Shown here in pieces: positions 50,609-58,881 of a stretch of 64,000 nt of DNA; the stretch's first letter is position 1, and every line of letters starts with the position of its first letter. The stretch is from assembly GCF_000153045.1 (NCBI RefSeq), contig NZ_CH724160.1:701499-765498 (forward strand), written 5' to 3'. The notes beneath the pieces are model-generated. The model saw nothing but the letters and a program-made list of their open reading frames with translations. It searched no databases and was not told the origin of the DNA. The position numbers were made by a program, and so were the translations under genes. Source of the DNA: Synechococcus sp. WH 5701. GTDB lineage: Bacteria; Cyanobacteriota; Cyanobacteriia; PCC-6307; Cyanobiaceae.

Positions 50609-51729
50609 TGGCTGTCCGGCAGCACCGACATGCGCTGATCCCCAGGGCCAGGACCCCGGAGCCTGAACAGGCTCTGATGGAGGCCTCGAGGACGTTTCGC
50701 GCCTCCTTCCAGCAGCTCCTCCAGGGCCGCATCGGAGAGGTCCTTGGCGAGGATTCCCTGCCAGCTCGGGAGTTGCACCGGCGCTGGCCGGAGCTGCGCC
50801 GGCAGCTCGATGCCTGCCCGCAAATCCAGGCGGCCCATCAGCGGCGTGCGGCCCTGCAGGACCAGCTCTGGGCCACGGTCAAGGCGGCGATCGCGGACGA
50901 CCGCCAGCGCCTGGAGGCGGTGGCCGACAGCCAGCGCCGGGGACCGGGAAGCCTGCAGCTGACGGCCGATCTGGCCATCCCCTCCCACCAGCTCAAGGCC
51001 GACATCCACCGCATGCCGGGGGGCTACCTCAACGCACAGGAGGAAGAGGGTGTCGTCACCGGTGCCCTCTACGACCATGGCGTGTTCCTGTACGGCCAGG
51101 GCTGGTTCGGTCCTCTCAACGATGCTCCCGGCAGGACCGTGATCGAGCAGGTGCTGGCCCGCCATCACGCCGGCCTGCGGCCGCGGCGGATCCTCGATCT
51201 GGGCTGCGGGGCGGGCCACAGCACCCTGCCCTATGCGGCGGCCTTCCCCGAGGCCGAGGTCTGGGGGATCGATCTGGGGGCCTCCCTGCTGCGCTATGCC
51301 AGTGCGCGGGCGCGGCTGCTCGATCACGCCGTTCACTTCGCCCAGCAGGATGCCGAACGCACCGGCTTCGGGGATCGCAGCTTCGATCTGATCGTGAGCC
51401 ACATCCTGCTGCACGAGATCCCGGCTGCCGCCAGACGGCGCCTGTTCGCCGAAGCCCATCGCCTGCTCAGGCCACAGGGGGTGATGGTGCATCTCGACAG
51501 CGCCCTCTTCCTGCGCCCCTCGACTCCGGCCAGTCGTTACTTCCGTGACACGGAGGTCTGGGTGAACTCGGAGCCCTATCTGGCGTCCTCCCCGGATCAC
51601 GCCTTCGCGGCCTATGCCCTCGAGGCCGGCTTCGCCCCGGATCGCTTTCAGGTTCATGAGCTGCCGGGCCCCACCGCTGAGGCCGGCGGCACACCCCAAT
51701 GGCTGGCCTTCTGCGCCCGGAAGAGCTGA
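50608..51729 (+). CDS. Class I SAM-dependent methyltransferase
   Basis: ATG 50608 (GTG 50605 is also possible), 373 residues. A helical N-terminal 170 residues precedes the Rossmann core with motif I RILDLGCGAGHSTLPYA, acidic residue in VWGIDLGASLLRYA, and SFDLIVSHILLHEIPAAARR. The substrate is not recognisable. Coupled to the FUSC gene. Confidence 0.85.
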   Translation: MAVRQHRHALIPRARTPEPEQALMEASRTFRASFQQLLQGRIGEVLGEDSLPARELHRRWPELRRQLDACPQIQAAHQRRAALQDQLWATVKAAIADDRQRLEAVADSQRRGPGSLQLTADLAIPSHQLKADIHRMPGGYLNAQEEEGVVTGALYDHGVFLYGQGWFGPLNDAPGRTVIEQVLARHHAGLRPRRILDLGCGAGHSTLPYAAAFPEAEVWGIDLGASLLRYASARARLLDHAVHFAQQDAERTGFGDRSFDLIVSHILLHEIPAAARRRLFAEAHRLLRPQGVMVHLDSALFLRPSTPASRYFRDTEVWVNSEPYLASSPDHAFAAYALEAGFAPDRFQVHELPGPTAEAGGTPQWLAFCARKS

Positions 51730-51808
51730 GCCCGCCGGCGATCGGGCCGGGTTGTGCACAACACTCCAGGCGCCGATACGCTGGCGGACCCTCCTCAGCA
51801 CAGGTGCC

Positions 51809-52015
51809 ATGGCCCCCAGGGTCTCCCTAGCAGCCCGCAGCAGGCGAGTGAGCCGGGAAGACGCTCTGGAGGAGCTCGATCTGGCGACCCTGGCCCAGGC
51901 CTACCGCTCCGGCCATCCGGTGTACCTCGGCCGCGGCGACTTCTGGGTCTGGTCGCAGGACGGCATCCCCTCCTGGCTGGTGCCCCGGTTCGAGGATCTT
52001 GGCTTCCTGCCCTGA
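51809..52015 (+). CDS. Small conserved hypothetical protein
   Basis: ATG 51809, 68 residues. It ends with HPVYLGRGDFWVWSQDGIPS and WLVPRFEDLGFLP, an aromatic-rich compact segment. No family is recognised. Confidence 0.5.
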   Translation: MAPRVSLAARSRRVSREDALEELDLATLAQAYRSGHPVYLGRGDFWVWSQDGIPSWLVPRFEDLGFLP

Positions 52016-52071
52016 TGCTCCGGGGGGCCTGCACCTAGCCTCGGCTCGCGCTGAGGTTCAAGGACATCCCC

Positions 52072-52581
52072 ATGGAACTGAGCATGTACACGGCCTCCGT
52101 GCCGCCCCTGCGCCGGACGCTCACCAACCTGATTGCAGTGCTGGGCAAGGGCCTGGTCCATGCCGAGACCCAGGGGTTCGATCCCGCTGTGCTGGTGACC
52201 AGCCGCCTCTATCCCGACATGTTCCCCCTGTCACGGCAGGTGCAGATCGCCTCCGACCTGGCCCGCCGCGGCGTTGCCCGCCTGGCTGGCCTGGAGGCGC
52301 CGCCGCTGGAGGACACGGAAACCAGCTTCCCCGAGCTGATCGATCGCCTGCAGCGCTCGATCGCCTATCTCGATGGCTTCCGCGCTGATCAGATCGACGG
52401 CAGTGAAGACCGGGAGATCACCGTGCCGATCGGCCGCGGCGAGACCATCACCATGGCGGGATGGCCTTTCCTCTTGATGTTCGTCCTGCCCAACGTCTAT
52501 TTCCACACCACCACCGCCTACGCGATCCTGCGTCACAGCGGTGTGGTGCTCGGCAAGCGCGATTACCTCGGCGAGCCCTGA
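52072..52581 (+). CDS. DUF1993 (DinB-like) protein
   Basis: 169 residues. SMYTASVPPLRRTLTNLIAV, SRLYPDMFPLSRQVQIASDL and LPNVYFHTTTAYAILRHSGV with GKRDYLG are clear DUF1993 blocks. The four-helix bundle with His in FHTTTAY resembles DinB-type metal proteins. Function unknown. Confidence 0.85.
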   Translation: MELSMYTASVPPLRRTLTNLIAVLGKGLVHAETQGFDPAVLVTSRLYPDMFPLSRQVQIASDLARRGVARLAGLEAPPLEDTETSFPELIDRLQRSIAYLDGFRADQIDGSEDREITVPIGRGETITMAGWPFLLMFVLPNVYFHTTTAYAILRHSGVVLGKRDYLGEP

Positions 52582-52595
52582 GCTCGCGGCTCTGA

Positions 52596-53198
52596 ATGCC
52601 CACCGGTGATCCGGTCATCACCGCCCAGGCCAGTGTGGCCATCGCCCTGGGGGGCAACCTCGGCGACCCCATCGCCACCCTCACGGCTGTGCGCCCCCTG
52701 TTGATCCGTGAGCTGCACGGCTGGGCGGCGCGGGCTGCCACTCAGCTGCTGCTGGGGTGGTCGCCCCTGTTCCGCACGGCGCCGGTTGGCGGGCCGCTGG
52801 GGCAGCCGCCCTTCGTCAATGGGGTCCTGCTGGTGGGGCGCGCAGCCGGGGGCCGCGAGCCCTGGCCCGATGCGCTGGCCCTGCTGATGCGTCTGCAGGA
52901 CCTGGAGGCGCGCTTCGGTCGCCAGCGTCTGGAGCCCTGGGGTCCCCGCAGCCTCGATCTCGACCTCCTCTGGTGCGGCAATGCCCGCTGCAGCAGCCCC
53001 CAGCTGGAGCTTCCCCATCCGTGCCTGCGCCAGCGCGCCTTCGTGATCGGCCCCCTGGCGGCGATCGACGCGCAGCTGGTGCTCCCCGGTGGCCACCAGA
53101 CCGCCGCCGCCCTGCTGGCTGAGCTGCTGAGCAGCCCCGGCGCCGAACCACCGCCGCTGCCCCTGCCCGCTCGGGAGGGCTGGCCCGAGGCAGTCTGA
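52596..53198 (+). CDS. folK: 2-amino-4-hydroxy-6-hydroxymethyldihydropteridine pyrophosphokinase
   Basis: 200 residues. FolK transfers pyrophosphate from ATP in folate synthesis. Motifs: VAIALGGNLGDPIATL, FRTAPVGGPLGQPPFVNGVL and GPRSLDLDLLWCGNAR, with the metal-binding Asp pair, then LPHPCLRQRAFVIGPLAAID. Followed on the same strand by a NUDIX gene, an arrangement common in picocyanobacteria. Confidence 0.93.
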   Translation: MPTGDPVITAQASVAIALGGNLGDPIATLTAVRPLLIRELHGWAARAATQLLLGWSPLFRTAPVGGPLGQPPFVNGVLLVGRAAGGREPWPDALALLMRLQDLEARFGRQRLEPWGPRSLDLDLLWCGNARCSSPQLELPHPCLRQRAFVIGPLAAIDAQLVLPGGHQTAAALLAELLSSPGAEPPPLPLPAREGWPEAV

Positions 53199-53266
53199 AC
53201 CACGCGGCCTGAACCGCGCCGGCTTCGGCTGGCGGTCACACTGGTGGGCCTGCTCCAGCTCCCTCC

Positions 53267-53830
53267 ATGGCTCCCCTGCCGCCGCCAGAGCCCTCCACCC
53301 ATCTGGAAACCACGGCAGTCCTCGAGGCCCGCAAGCTGCGCTTCGAGCTCAACCGGGTGATGCTGCCGATGGGTGTGGAGGGCACCTACGGGATCATTCG
53401 CCATCCCGGCGCTTCCCTGGCGGTGCCGGTGCTGGCCGACGGGAGCGTGGTGCTGCTGCGCCAGTACCGGTTCGCGGTGGAGCGGCGCATCCTCGAGTTC
53501 CCCGCCGGCACCCTGGAGGACGGCGAGGATCCCCTGGAGTCGATGCAGCGGGAGCTGGGGGAGGAGGCGGGCTACAGCGCCAGCCGCTGGGATTCCCTCG
53601 GCCTGATGCTGCCCTGCCCCGGCTATTCCGATGAGGTGATCCACCTGTTCCTGGCCCGGGATCTCACTCCTCTCAGCGAGCGTCCCGCGGGCGACGACGA
53701 CGAGGATCTGGACGTGCTCTTGCTGGCGCCCGCCGCCCTCGATGCGGCTCTGGCCAGTGGCGATGAGGCCCTCGACGGCAAGAGCGTCACCGCCTGGTTC
53801 CGGGCCCGCCAGCTGCTGGGCCTCGGATGA
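53267..53830 (+). CDS. NUDIX hydrolase (ADP-ribose pyrophosphatase-like)
   Basis: 187 residues. The NUDIX box is GTLEDGEDPLESMQRELGEE followed by AGY, with the preceding strand RILEFPAG typical of ADP-ribose pyrophosphatases. The upstream EGTYGIIRHPGASLAVPVLA and VVLLRQYRFAVERR fit the family. The stop overlaps the photolyase start by four bases. Confidence 0.9.
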   Translation: MAPLPPPEPSTHLETTAVLEARKLRFELNRVMLPMGVEGTYGIIRHPGASLAVPVLADGSVVLLRQYRFAVERRILEFPAGTLEDGEDPLESMQRELGEEAGYSASRWDSLGLMLPCPGYSDEVIHLFLARDLTPLSERPAGDDDEDLDVLLLAPAALDAALASGDEALDGKSVTAWFRARQLLGLG

Positions 53831-55326
53831 ACCCGCCGCGCTGGCTGTTCTGGCACCGCCGCGATCTGCGCCTGGCCGACAACCTGGGCCTGGCCGCCGC
53901 TGCCCGCGCCACCGCCGCCGTCACAGGCGTGTTCGTCTTTGATCCGGCCCTGCTGGACGCCCCCGATCTCTCCCCGGCCAGGCTCTGGTTCCTGAGCGAG
54001 AGCCTGCGGGAGCTGCAGGGCCGCTGGCGGGAGGCCGGCTCCCGTCTGCTGCTGCTGCGCGGGGATCCGGCTGAGGTGCTGCCGCAGCTGGCGCAGGCCG
54101 CCGGCGCCCAGGTGGTGGCCTGGAACCGCGATGTGGAGCCCGATGGCCGTGCCCGCGACCGCCGCGTTGCTGAGGCCCTGCGCGCCGGCGGCTGCAAGCT
54201 GCTGGCCGACTGGGATCAACTGCTGGTGCCCCCCGATGCCCTGGCCACCGGCGCCGGCGATCCCTATCGGGTCTATGGCCCCTTCTTCCGCTCCTGGCGA
54301 CGGCGGATCGAGCAGGCCGGCGCCGAGGCCTGCGCTCCCGTTGCCGCTCCGGCGAGCCTCATCGACCTCGACCCTGCTGCCCTGCCCGCTGAACGCCGCC
54401 GGCTCTGGGACCAGCTGAACTGGCTGGAGACGGTGCCCACCCCCGGCGATGGTCTGCCCGGTGCACCCTTCGCGGGCGCCGATCTCTGCCCCTGCCGCCC
54501 CGGGGAGGCCGCCGCCGCCGCCCAGCTGGCCGCCTTCGCCGACGGACCCCTCCTGGGCTACGAACCGGGCCGTAACCTGCCGGCGGAGCCGGGCACCTCA
54601 GGTCTGAGCGCGGCGCTCAGGTTCGGCACCCTCAGCCCCCGCCAGGCCTGGGCCGCCGCCCAGCAGCAGCGCCCGCGGGCCCGCAGTGAGGAAGAGCTCC
54701 AGTCGATCACGGTCTGGGAGCAGGAACTGGCCTGGCGCGAGTTCTACCAGCAGGCCCTGTTCCATTTCCCCGAACTGGCCGAGGGTCCCTACCGCCCCCA
54801 GTGGCGCCACTTCCCCTGGGAGAACGACGAGGGCCGTTTCGCCGCCTGGTGCGATGGCCTCACGGGCGTGCCGATCGTGGATGCCGCCATGCGCCAGCTC
54901 AATGACTCCGGCTGGATGCACAACCGCTGCCGCATGATCGTGGCCTCCTTCCTGGTGAAGGATCTGATCGTGGACTGGCGCTGGGGTGAGCGCCAGTTCA
55001 TGCGCCTGCTGGTGGACGGTGACCTGGCGGCCAACAACGGCGGCTGGCAGTGGAGTGCCAGCAGCGGCATGGACCCCAAACCCCTGCGCATCTTCAACCC
55101 CTACACCCAGGCGGCCCGCTTCGATCCCGAGGCCACCTACATCCGTCGCTGGTTACCCGAGCTCTCGCGTGTGGCCACGGCTGATTTGATCCGTGGCGAA
55201 ATCGCCCCCCTGGAGCGCCGGGGCTATCCGGGCCCGATCGTGGATCACAAGCTGCAGCAGGCCCGCTTCAAGGCCCTGCACGCGGCCTCGGTGGCTGCGC
55301 CTCAGGAGGCCAGGCTGAGGGGCTGA
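53827..55326 (+). CDS. phrB: Deoxyribodipyrimidine photolyase (class I)
   Basis: 499 residues. The N-terminal antenna domain begins LFWHRRDLRLADNLGLAAAA. The FAD-binding C-terminal domain shows TVWEQELAWREFYQQALFH, VPIVDAAMRQLNDSGWMHNR, RFMRLLVDGD-like FMRLLVDGDLAANNGGWQWS and the GMDPKPLRIFNPYTQAARFD block. It repairs UV-induced pyrimidine dimers with light. Coupled to the NUDIX gene; its end overlaps the convergent aminotransferase by 25 bases. Confidence 0.93.
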   Translation: MNPPRWLFWHRRDLRLADNLGLAAAARATAAVTGVFVFDPALLDAPDLSPARLWFLSESLRELQGRWREAGSRLLLLRGDPAEVLPQLAQAAGAQVVAWNRDVEPDGRARDRRVAEALRAGGCKLLADWDQLLVPPDALATGAGDPYRVYGPFFRSWRRRIEQAGAEACAPVAAPASLIDLDPAALPAERRRLWDQLNWLETVPTPGDGLPGAPFAGADLCPCRPGEAAAAAQLAAFADGPLLGYEPGRNLPAEPGTSGLSAALRFGTLSPRQAWAAAQQQRPRARSEEELQSITVWEQELAWREFYQQALFHFPELAEGPYRPQWRHFPWENDEGRFAAWCDGLTGVPIVDAAMRQLNDSGWMHNRCRMIVASFLVKDLIVDWRWGERQFMRLLVDGDLAANNGGWQWSASSGMDPKPLRIFNPYTQAARFDPEATYIRRWLPELSRVATADLIRGEIAPLERRGYPGPIVDHKLQQARFKALHAASVAAPQEARLRG

Positions 55327-56507
55327 GTCACCAGCTGCCGCATCACCGCGGTCACGGTGGCCTGCTGGGCGGCGCTCAGTTCCGGGAAGATCGGCAGGCT
55401 GAGCACTTCGGCGGTCAGCCGCTCGGTGATCGGCAGGCTGCCGGGGCCATAGCCCAGCTCCGCGTAGGCCGGCTGGCGGTGGATCGGGATCGGGTAATAG
55501 ATGATCGTGTTGACGCCGGCTTCGGCCAGGGCCTGCTTCAGCCAGTCGCGGCAGCAGCTCTCCGGCAGGCCATAGGTGGCGCTGTCGCTGGAGGGCACAC
55601 AACCACCGCCGCAGCCCGCCTCGGCTGACGGGCAGCGGGGCACGCGCACCACGAACTGGTTCCAGCTGTGGCCGCTGGGCCCTTCCGCCGGCAGCATCAG
55701 ACCCTGCAGATCAGCCAGCTCGCTGCGGTAGGTGGTCGCCAGCTGCCTTCGCTGCTCCACCCAGCCGGCCAGGTGGGGAAGTTTCACGGAGAGCACAGCC
55801 GCCTGCATCGCGTCGAGGCGGCTGTTGTACCCAAGTGAGGTGTGCAGGTAGCGGCGCGGCATGCCGTGCACGGCCAGCTCGCGGATGCGGGCGGCCAGCG
55901 CCGGATCCCGGCAGGTGACCGCACCGCCGTCCCCGGCGCCGCCGAGGTTCTTCGTGGGGAAGAAGCTGAAGCAGCCCGCATCGCCCCAGCTGCCCACCGG
56001 CCGCCCGGCCCAGCTGGCGCCGGTGGCCTGGGCGCAGTCTTCGATCAGCAGCAGGTCGTGGGCGGCGGCGATCGCCCCCAGCCGCTCCATGTCCACCGGC
56101 CGCCCGAACAGGTGCACCGGCATCACGGCCTTGGTGGCGGGCGTGATCGCCGCCTCGATCCGATCGAGATCGATCAGATAGGTGGACTCCTCCACATCCA
56201 CGAATACCGGCGTGGCACCCACGGCGCTGATCGCTTCAGCGGTGGCGAAGAAGCTGAAGGAGCTGGTGATCACCTCATCGCCTTCACCGATGCCCAGACC
56301 CCTCAGAGCCAGAACCAGGGCGTCGGTGCCGCTGTTGCAGCCGATGGCGTGGGGGGTGCCCACAGCCTCGGCGAACTGTTGCTCGAAACGGGCAATCGTG
56401 GCGCCCCCGATGTATTGCCCGCTGCGCAACACCTGCAGAACGGCGTCTTCGAGGGCCTCACCCAGTTGATGAAGCTGCTCGGTGAGATCGAAGGGGGGCA
56501 CCTGCAT
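55302..56507 (-). CDS. DegT/DnrJ/EryC1-family PLP aminotransferase
   Basis: ATG 56507, 401 residues. Substrate-sugar aminotransferase fold: SGQYIGGATIARFEQQFAEA, AIGCNSGTDALVLALRGLGI, PVHLFGRPVDMERLGAI and the PLP lysine in FSFFPTKNLGGAGDGGAV. It makes amino sugars for surface polysaccharide or a cofactor. A cysteine-rich insert (CPSAEAGCGGGCV) near residue 300 is unusual for the family. Confidence 0.9.
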   Translation of the reverse strand: MQVPPFDLTEQLHQLGEALEDAVLQVLRSGQYIGGATIARFEQQFAEAVGTPHAIGCNSGTDALVLALRGLGIGEGDEVITSSFSFFATAEAISAVGATPVFVDVEESTYLIDLDRIEAAITPATKAVMPVHLFGRPVDMERLGAIAAAHDLLLIEDCAQATGASWAGRPVGSWGDAGCFSFFPTKNLGGAGDGGAVTCRDPALAARIRELAVHGMPRRYLHTSLGYNSRLDAMQAAVLSVKLPHLAGWVEQRRQLATTYRSELADLQGLMLPAEGPSGHSWNQFVVRVPRCPSAEAGCGGGCVPSSDSATYGLPESCCRDWLKQALAEAGVNTIIYYPIPIHRQPAYAELGYGPGSLPITERLTAEVLSLPIFPELSAAQQATVTAVMRQLVTQPLSLAS

Positions 56508-56540
56508 GGCAGCAACCTTAAGCCCCTCCAAGGGTCAGGC

Positions 56541-57104
56541 CTAGGCCGGCTCCAGCCCCGGGTGCCACTTGATGTTGCAACCGATTGCAGGCTTTTGCGC
56601 GGTGCCCAGCGGCCGCCCCGCCAGCAGGGAATCGAGGGCCGATCGCAGGTCGGAGCCATCCGCCGGTTGGCTGTTGCCCGGGCGGCTGCCATCGAGCTGG
56701 CCCCGGTACACCAGGCGCTGCTCCGCATCGAACAGAAACAGATCCGGAGTGCAGGCTGCCTTGAACGCTTTGGCCGCGCTCTGCTCCGGATCGAGGAGAT
56801 AGGGGAAGCTCCAGCCGCAGCGGCGGCGCTGCTCCGCCAGCTGCTCCGGCCCGTCCTGGGGGTGCGTGATCAGGCTGTTGCTGGCGATCGCCAGGATCGT
56901 GATCCGATCGCTGTAGTCGTGATCGATCCGGCTCAGTTCCGCCTCGATGTGCTTCACGAAGGGGCAGTGGGCGCAGAGGAACAGCACCAGCAACGGCCGG
57001 GGCGCCAGACCGATGCTGCTCACCAGCTCACCGTCGAGGGTCTCCAGCGCGAAAACGGGCAGGGGGTGCTCCAGCGGCAGCATCGTCGAGGGAGTCAGTG
57101 CCAT
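56541..57104 (-). CDS. Thioredoxin-fold peroxiredoxin-like protein
   Basis: ATG 57104, 187 residues. LLVLFLCAHCPFVKHIEAEL carries the redox Cys pair CAHC; CTPDLFLFDAEQRLVYRGQ and PAIGCNIKWHPG at the end complete the thioredoxin-family (AhpC-TSA) form common in cyanobacteria. It is probably a cytosolic thiol peroxidase or reductase. Same strand as the aminotransferase, 33 bases away. Confidence 0.88.
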   Translation of the reverse strand: MALTPSTMLPLEHPLPVFALETLDGELVSSIGLAPRPLLVLFLCAHCPFVKHIEAELSRIDHDYSDRITILAIASNSLITHPQDGPEQLAEQRRRCGWSFPYLLDPEQSAAKAFKAACTPDLFLFDAEQRLVYRGQLDGSRPGNSQPADGSDLRSALDSLLAGRPLGTAQKPAIGCNIKWHPGLEPA

Positions 57105-57122
57105 GGATGAGCCGTCGCTGAA

Positions 57123-57755
57123 GTGATTGTCGCGTCCATGGCCGCGGCGCGCCCGGGGCAGGATCCCCTCACTCGCAACCAGCTCTTGGCCCGGCCCCCC
57201 CATCGCCCGGCATCAACCCTGGTGGCGCTGGCTGTCCTGGTGGGGCTGGTCGCCGTGGCCGGCTGTGTCCCCGCCGACCGCCGCCCCACCTGGCGCCTGT
57301 TCCCCCTGCAGCGGCAGCAGCCCCACGATGGCCTGGCGGTGGTGAGCCAGCCCGATGGCTACGGGCTGCACATCTGGCTCGAAACCGACACCCGCCGCCA
57401 GGGTGTCTGTCGCCCGCGCTGGCTGCCGGATCCGGCGCGGCTGTTCAACGGCAACGGCAGCCACCCCTTCAGCTCCGGTCTGGCCAGCCGCGAGGAGTTC
57501 TTCGCCGCCGTCGCCCGCCGCGACGTGCGCCGCGCCCTGCGCAGGGAGCTGGAAGCCCTTTGCCTCAGCCGCGCCCCGCGCAGCACCTGGGAGTGGATCG
57601 AGCCGCCCCTGAATCCCTCCCAGGTGAAGGTGGAGAAGCTGCCGATGCTGGAGGAGAAGGATCTGCTCACCGATCCCGAGACGATTCGCAAGCAGGAGCA
57701 GGACCCCGAGAAGGAGAACGTCACCGAGCCGCAGGCGGGCGCTGCGACCCCCTGA
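57123..57755 (+). CDS. Conserved cyanobacterial lipoprotein
   Basis: 210 residues. A hydrophobic segment ends in the lipobox VAVAGC, then a soluble domain with WRLFPLQRQQPHDGLAVVSQ, YGLHIWLETDTRRQGVCRPR and STWEWIEPPLNP. The C-terminus is charged. No function known. Divergent from the thioredoxin gene with only 18 bases between starts, so one start may lie further downstream. Confidence 0.65.
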   Translation: MIVASMAAARPGQDPLTRNQLLARPPHRPASTLVALAVLVGLVAVAGCVPADRRPTWRLFPLQRQQPHDGLAVVSQPDGYGLHIWLETDTRRQGVCRPRWLPDPARLFNGNGSHPFSSGLASREEFFAAVARRDVRRALRRELEALCLSRAPRSTWEWIEPPLNPSQVKVEKLPMLEEKDLLTDPETIRKQEQDPEKENVTEPQAGAATP

Positions 57756-57764
57756 ATTCAGGGC

Positions 57765-58433
57765 TCAGAGCAACGCGAGGCTGCCGGCATAGCCCTCCGG
57801 CAGGCGCAGATCGTGCAGCTCAAGGCCTGGTGGTGGCGGGGCGCCGGCTGCGGCCAGGCCGAGTCCCGTCGCTTTCAGGCCCGCCTCCAGGCGGCACCAG
57901 TGCTGAAGGAAGCCGCTGAGCTGCTCCCCCGGTGGCAGCGCCTCAAGGACTTCAAGGCAGCCGCTGGGCAGGTGGCGCCTGGCGATCGGACGCCAGTTCA
58001 GGCCTGGCCGTTGGCACTCCACATCCACCCCCACCGGCCGCTCGGGGTGGAGGGCCAGCAGCACCAGAGCGCCCGAATGGGCCAGGTTGAACTGCAGGGT
58101 GTCCTGGCTTCCCAGTCCCTCCAGGGCCGGCTTGCCCTGGGGCCCCAGGCGAAAGCGCAACCGGGCGGGCTCCAGCCCCATCGCTTCCCCCAGCCTCTGC
58201 CGCAGCAGGCCCCGTCCCAGCAGGAAACGGTCCTGGTCATCGCTCTGACGCCAGCGCCGCAGCCGCTGATGCTCGTCGCTGGAGAGCAGCGCCAGCAACT
58301 CCTCCCGCCGCTGGGGGGTGAGCCAGCCCAGCCCCGCCAGCCAGACCGTGGCCGGCAGCCCGGGGTGATCCAGCCGGTGCGGCGCAGCCTGGACGGGGTT
58401 GCCGGGGGCGGGGGGCTTGCTGGGATCGATCAC
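57765..58433 (-). CDS. 4'-phosphopantetheinyl transferase (Sfp-type)
   Basis: GTG 58433 overlaps the stop of the upstream gene; 222 residues. The motifs RPVGVDVECQRPGLNWRPIA (Asp and Glu for metal) and HWCRLEAGLKATGLGL (W-x-x-x-E-x-x-x-K) define the family; QFNLAHSGALVLLAL is the third block. It attaches phosphopantetheine to acyl carrier or peptidyl carrier proteins. Last gene of a three-gene operon. Confidence 0.87.
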   Translation of the reverse strand: MIDPSKPPAPGNPVQAAPHRLDHPGLPATVWLAGLGWLTPQRREELLALLSSDEHQRLRRWRQSDDQDRFLLGRGLLRQRLGEAMGLEPARLRFRLGPQGKPALEGLGSQDTLQFNLAHSGALVLLALHPERPVGVDVECQRPGLNWRPIARRHLPSGCLEVLEALPPGEQLSGFLQHWCRLEAGLKATGLGLAAAGAPPPPGLELHDLRLPEGYAGSLALL

Positions 58434-58879
58434 GAGTGCTCGTCTGGCCCGGCGTGATCCGGCCGCAGCCGGGGCCCGGCTGAGCGCCAGTAGCGGCTGA
58501 AGCGGCGCAGGTCCACTGGCTGCGGCAGGGCCACGAAGGGTTCGGGCTCCAGCACCTGCAGGGGCAGGGCGGCGGCCACAGTGGCCGCGATCTTCCCCAG
58601 CTGTGGGTCCACCCAGGAGCTGGTCACCACCCCATCGGCCTGGTGGCGGGCGGCGAAGGTCAGCACCTCCTCGGCTCCATTGCCCTGGCGGATTGTGACC
58701 GGCAGCTCCAGCAGGCACTCGTAGAGGAAGACGATCCGTTTGAGGCTGATCGGCCCGGCGGCGCCCCCCAGCAGCCCCGGCTCGAAGACGAACATGGCCG
58801 GCCGGCCCGGATGGGCCAGCAGGGCGGGATTGGTCGGACCCAGGGCCTCGGCGTGGATCCAGAGAACCGGACAGTCCAT
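58430..58879 (-). CDS. Photolyase N-terminal-domain-like protein (separate gene)
   Basis: 149 residues. CPVLWIHAEALGPTNPALLA, RPAMFVFEPGLL, RIVFLYECLLELPVTIRQGN and EEVLTFAARHQADGVVTSSW resemble the alpha/beta antenna domain of photolyase/cryptochrome. The FAD domain is encoded by the next upstream gene, two bases away. The pair looks like a photolyase split into two genes. Confidence 0.72.
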   Translation of the reverse strand: MDCPVLWIHAEALGPTNPALLAHPGRPAMFVFEPGLLGGAAGPISLKRIVFLYECLLELPVTIRQGNGAEEVLTFAARHQADGVVTSSWVDPQLGKIAATVAAALPLQVLEPEPFVALPQPVDLRRFSRYWRSAGPRLRPDHAGPDEHS

Positions 58880-58881
58880 GC

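Noticed and set aside
50455-51810. 451-codon minus-strand open frame
   Set aside because: Antisense of the methyltransferase and FUSC genes, which have clear motifs.
55842-57110. 422-codon plus-strand open frame
   Set aside because: Antisense of the DegT aminotransferase and thioredoxin-like genes; composition is repetitive and no motif is visible.
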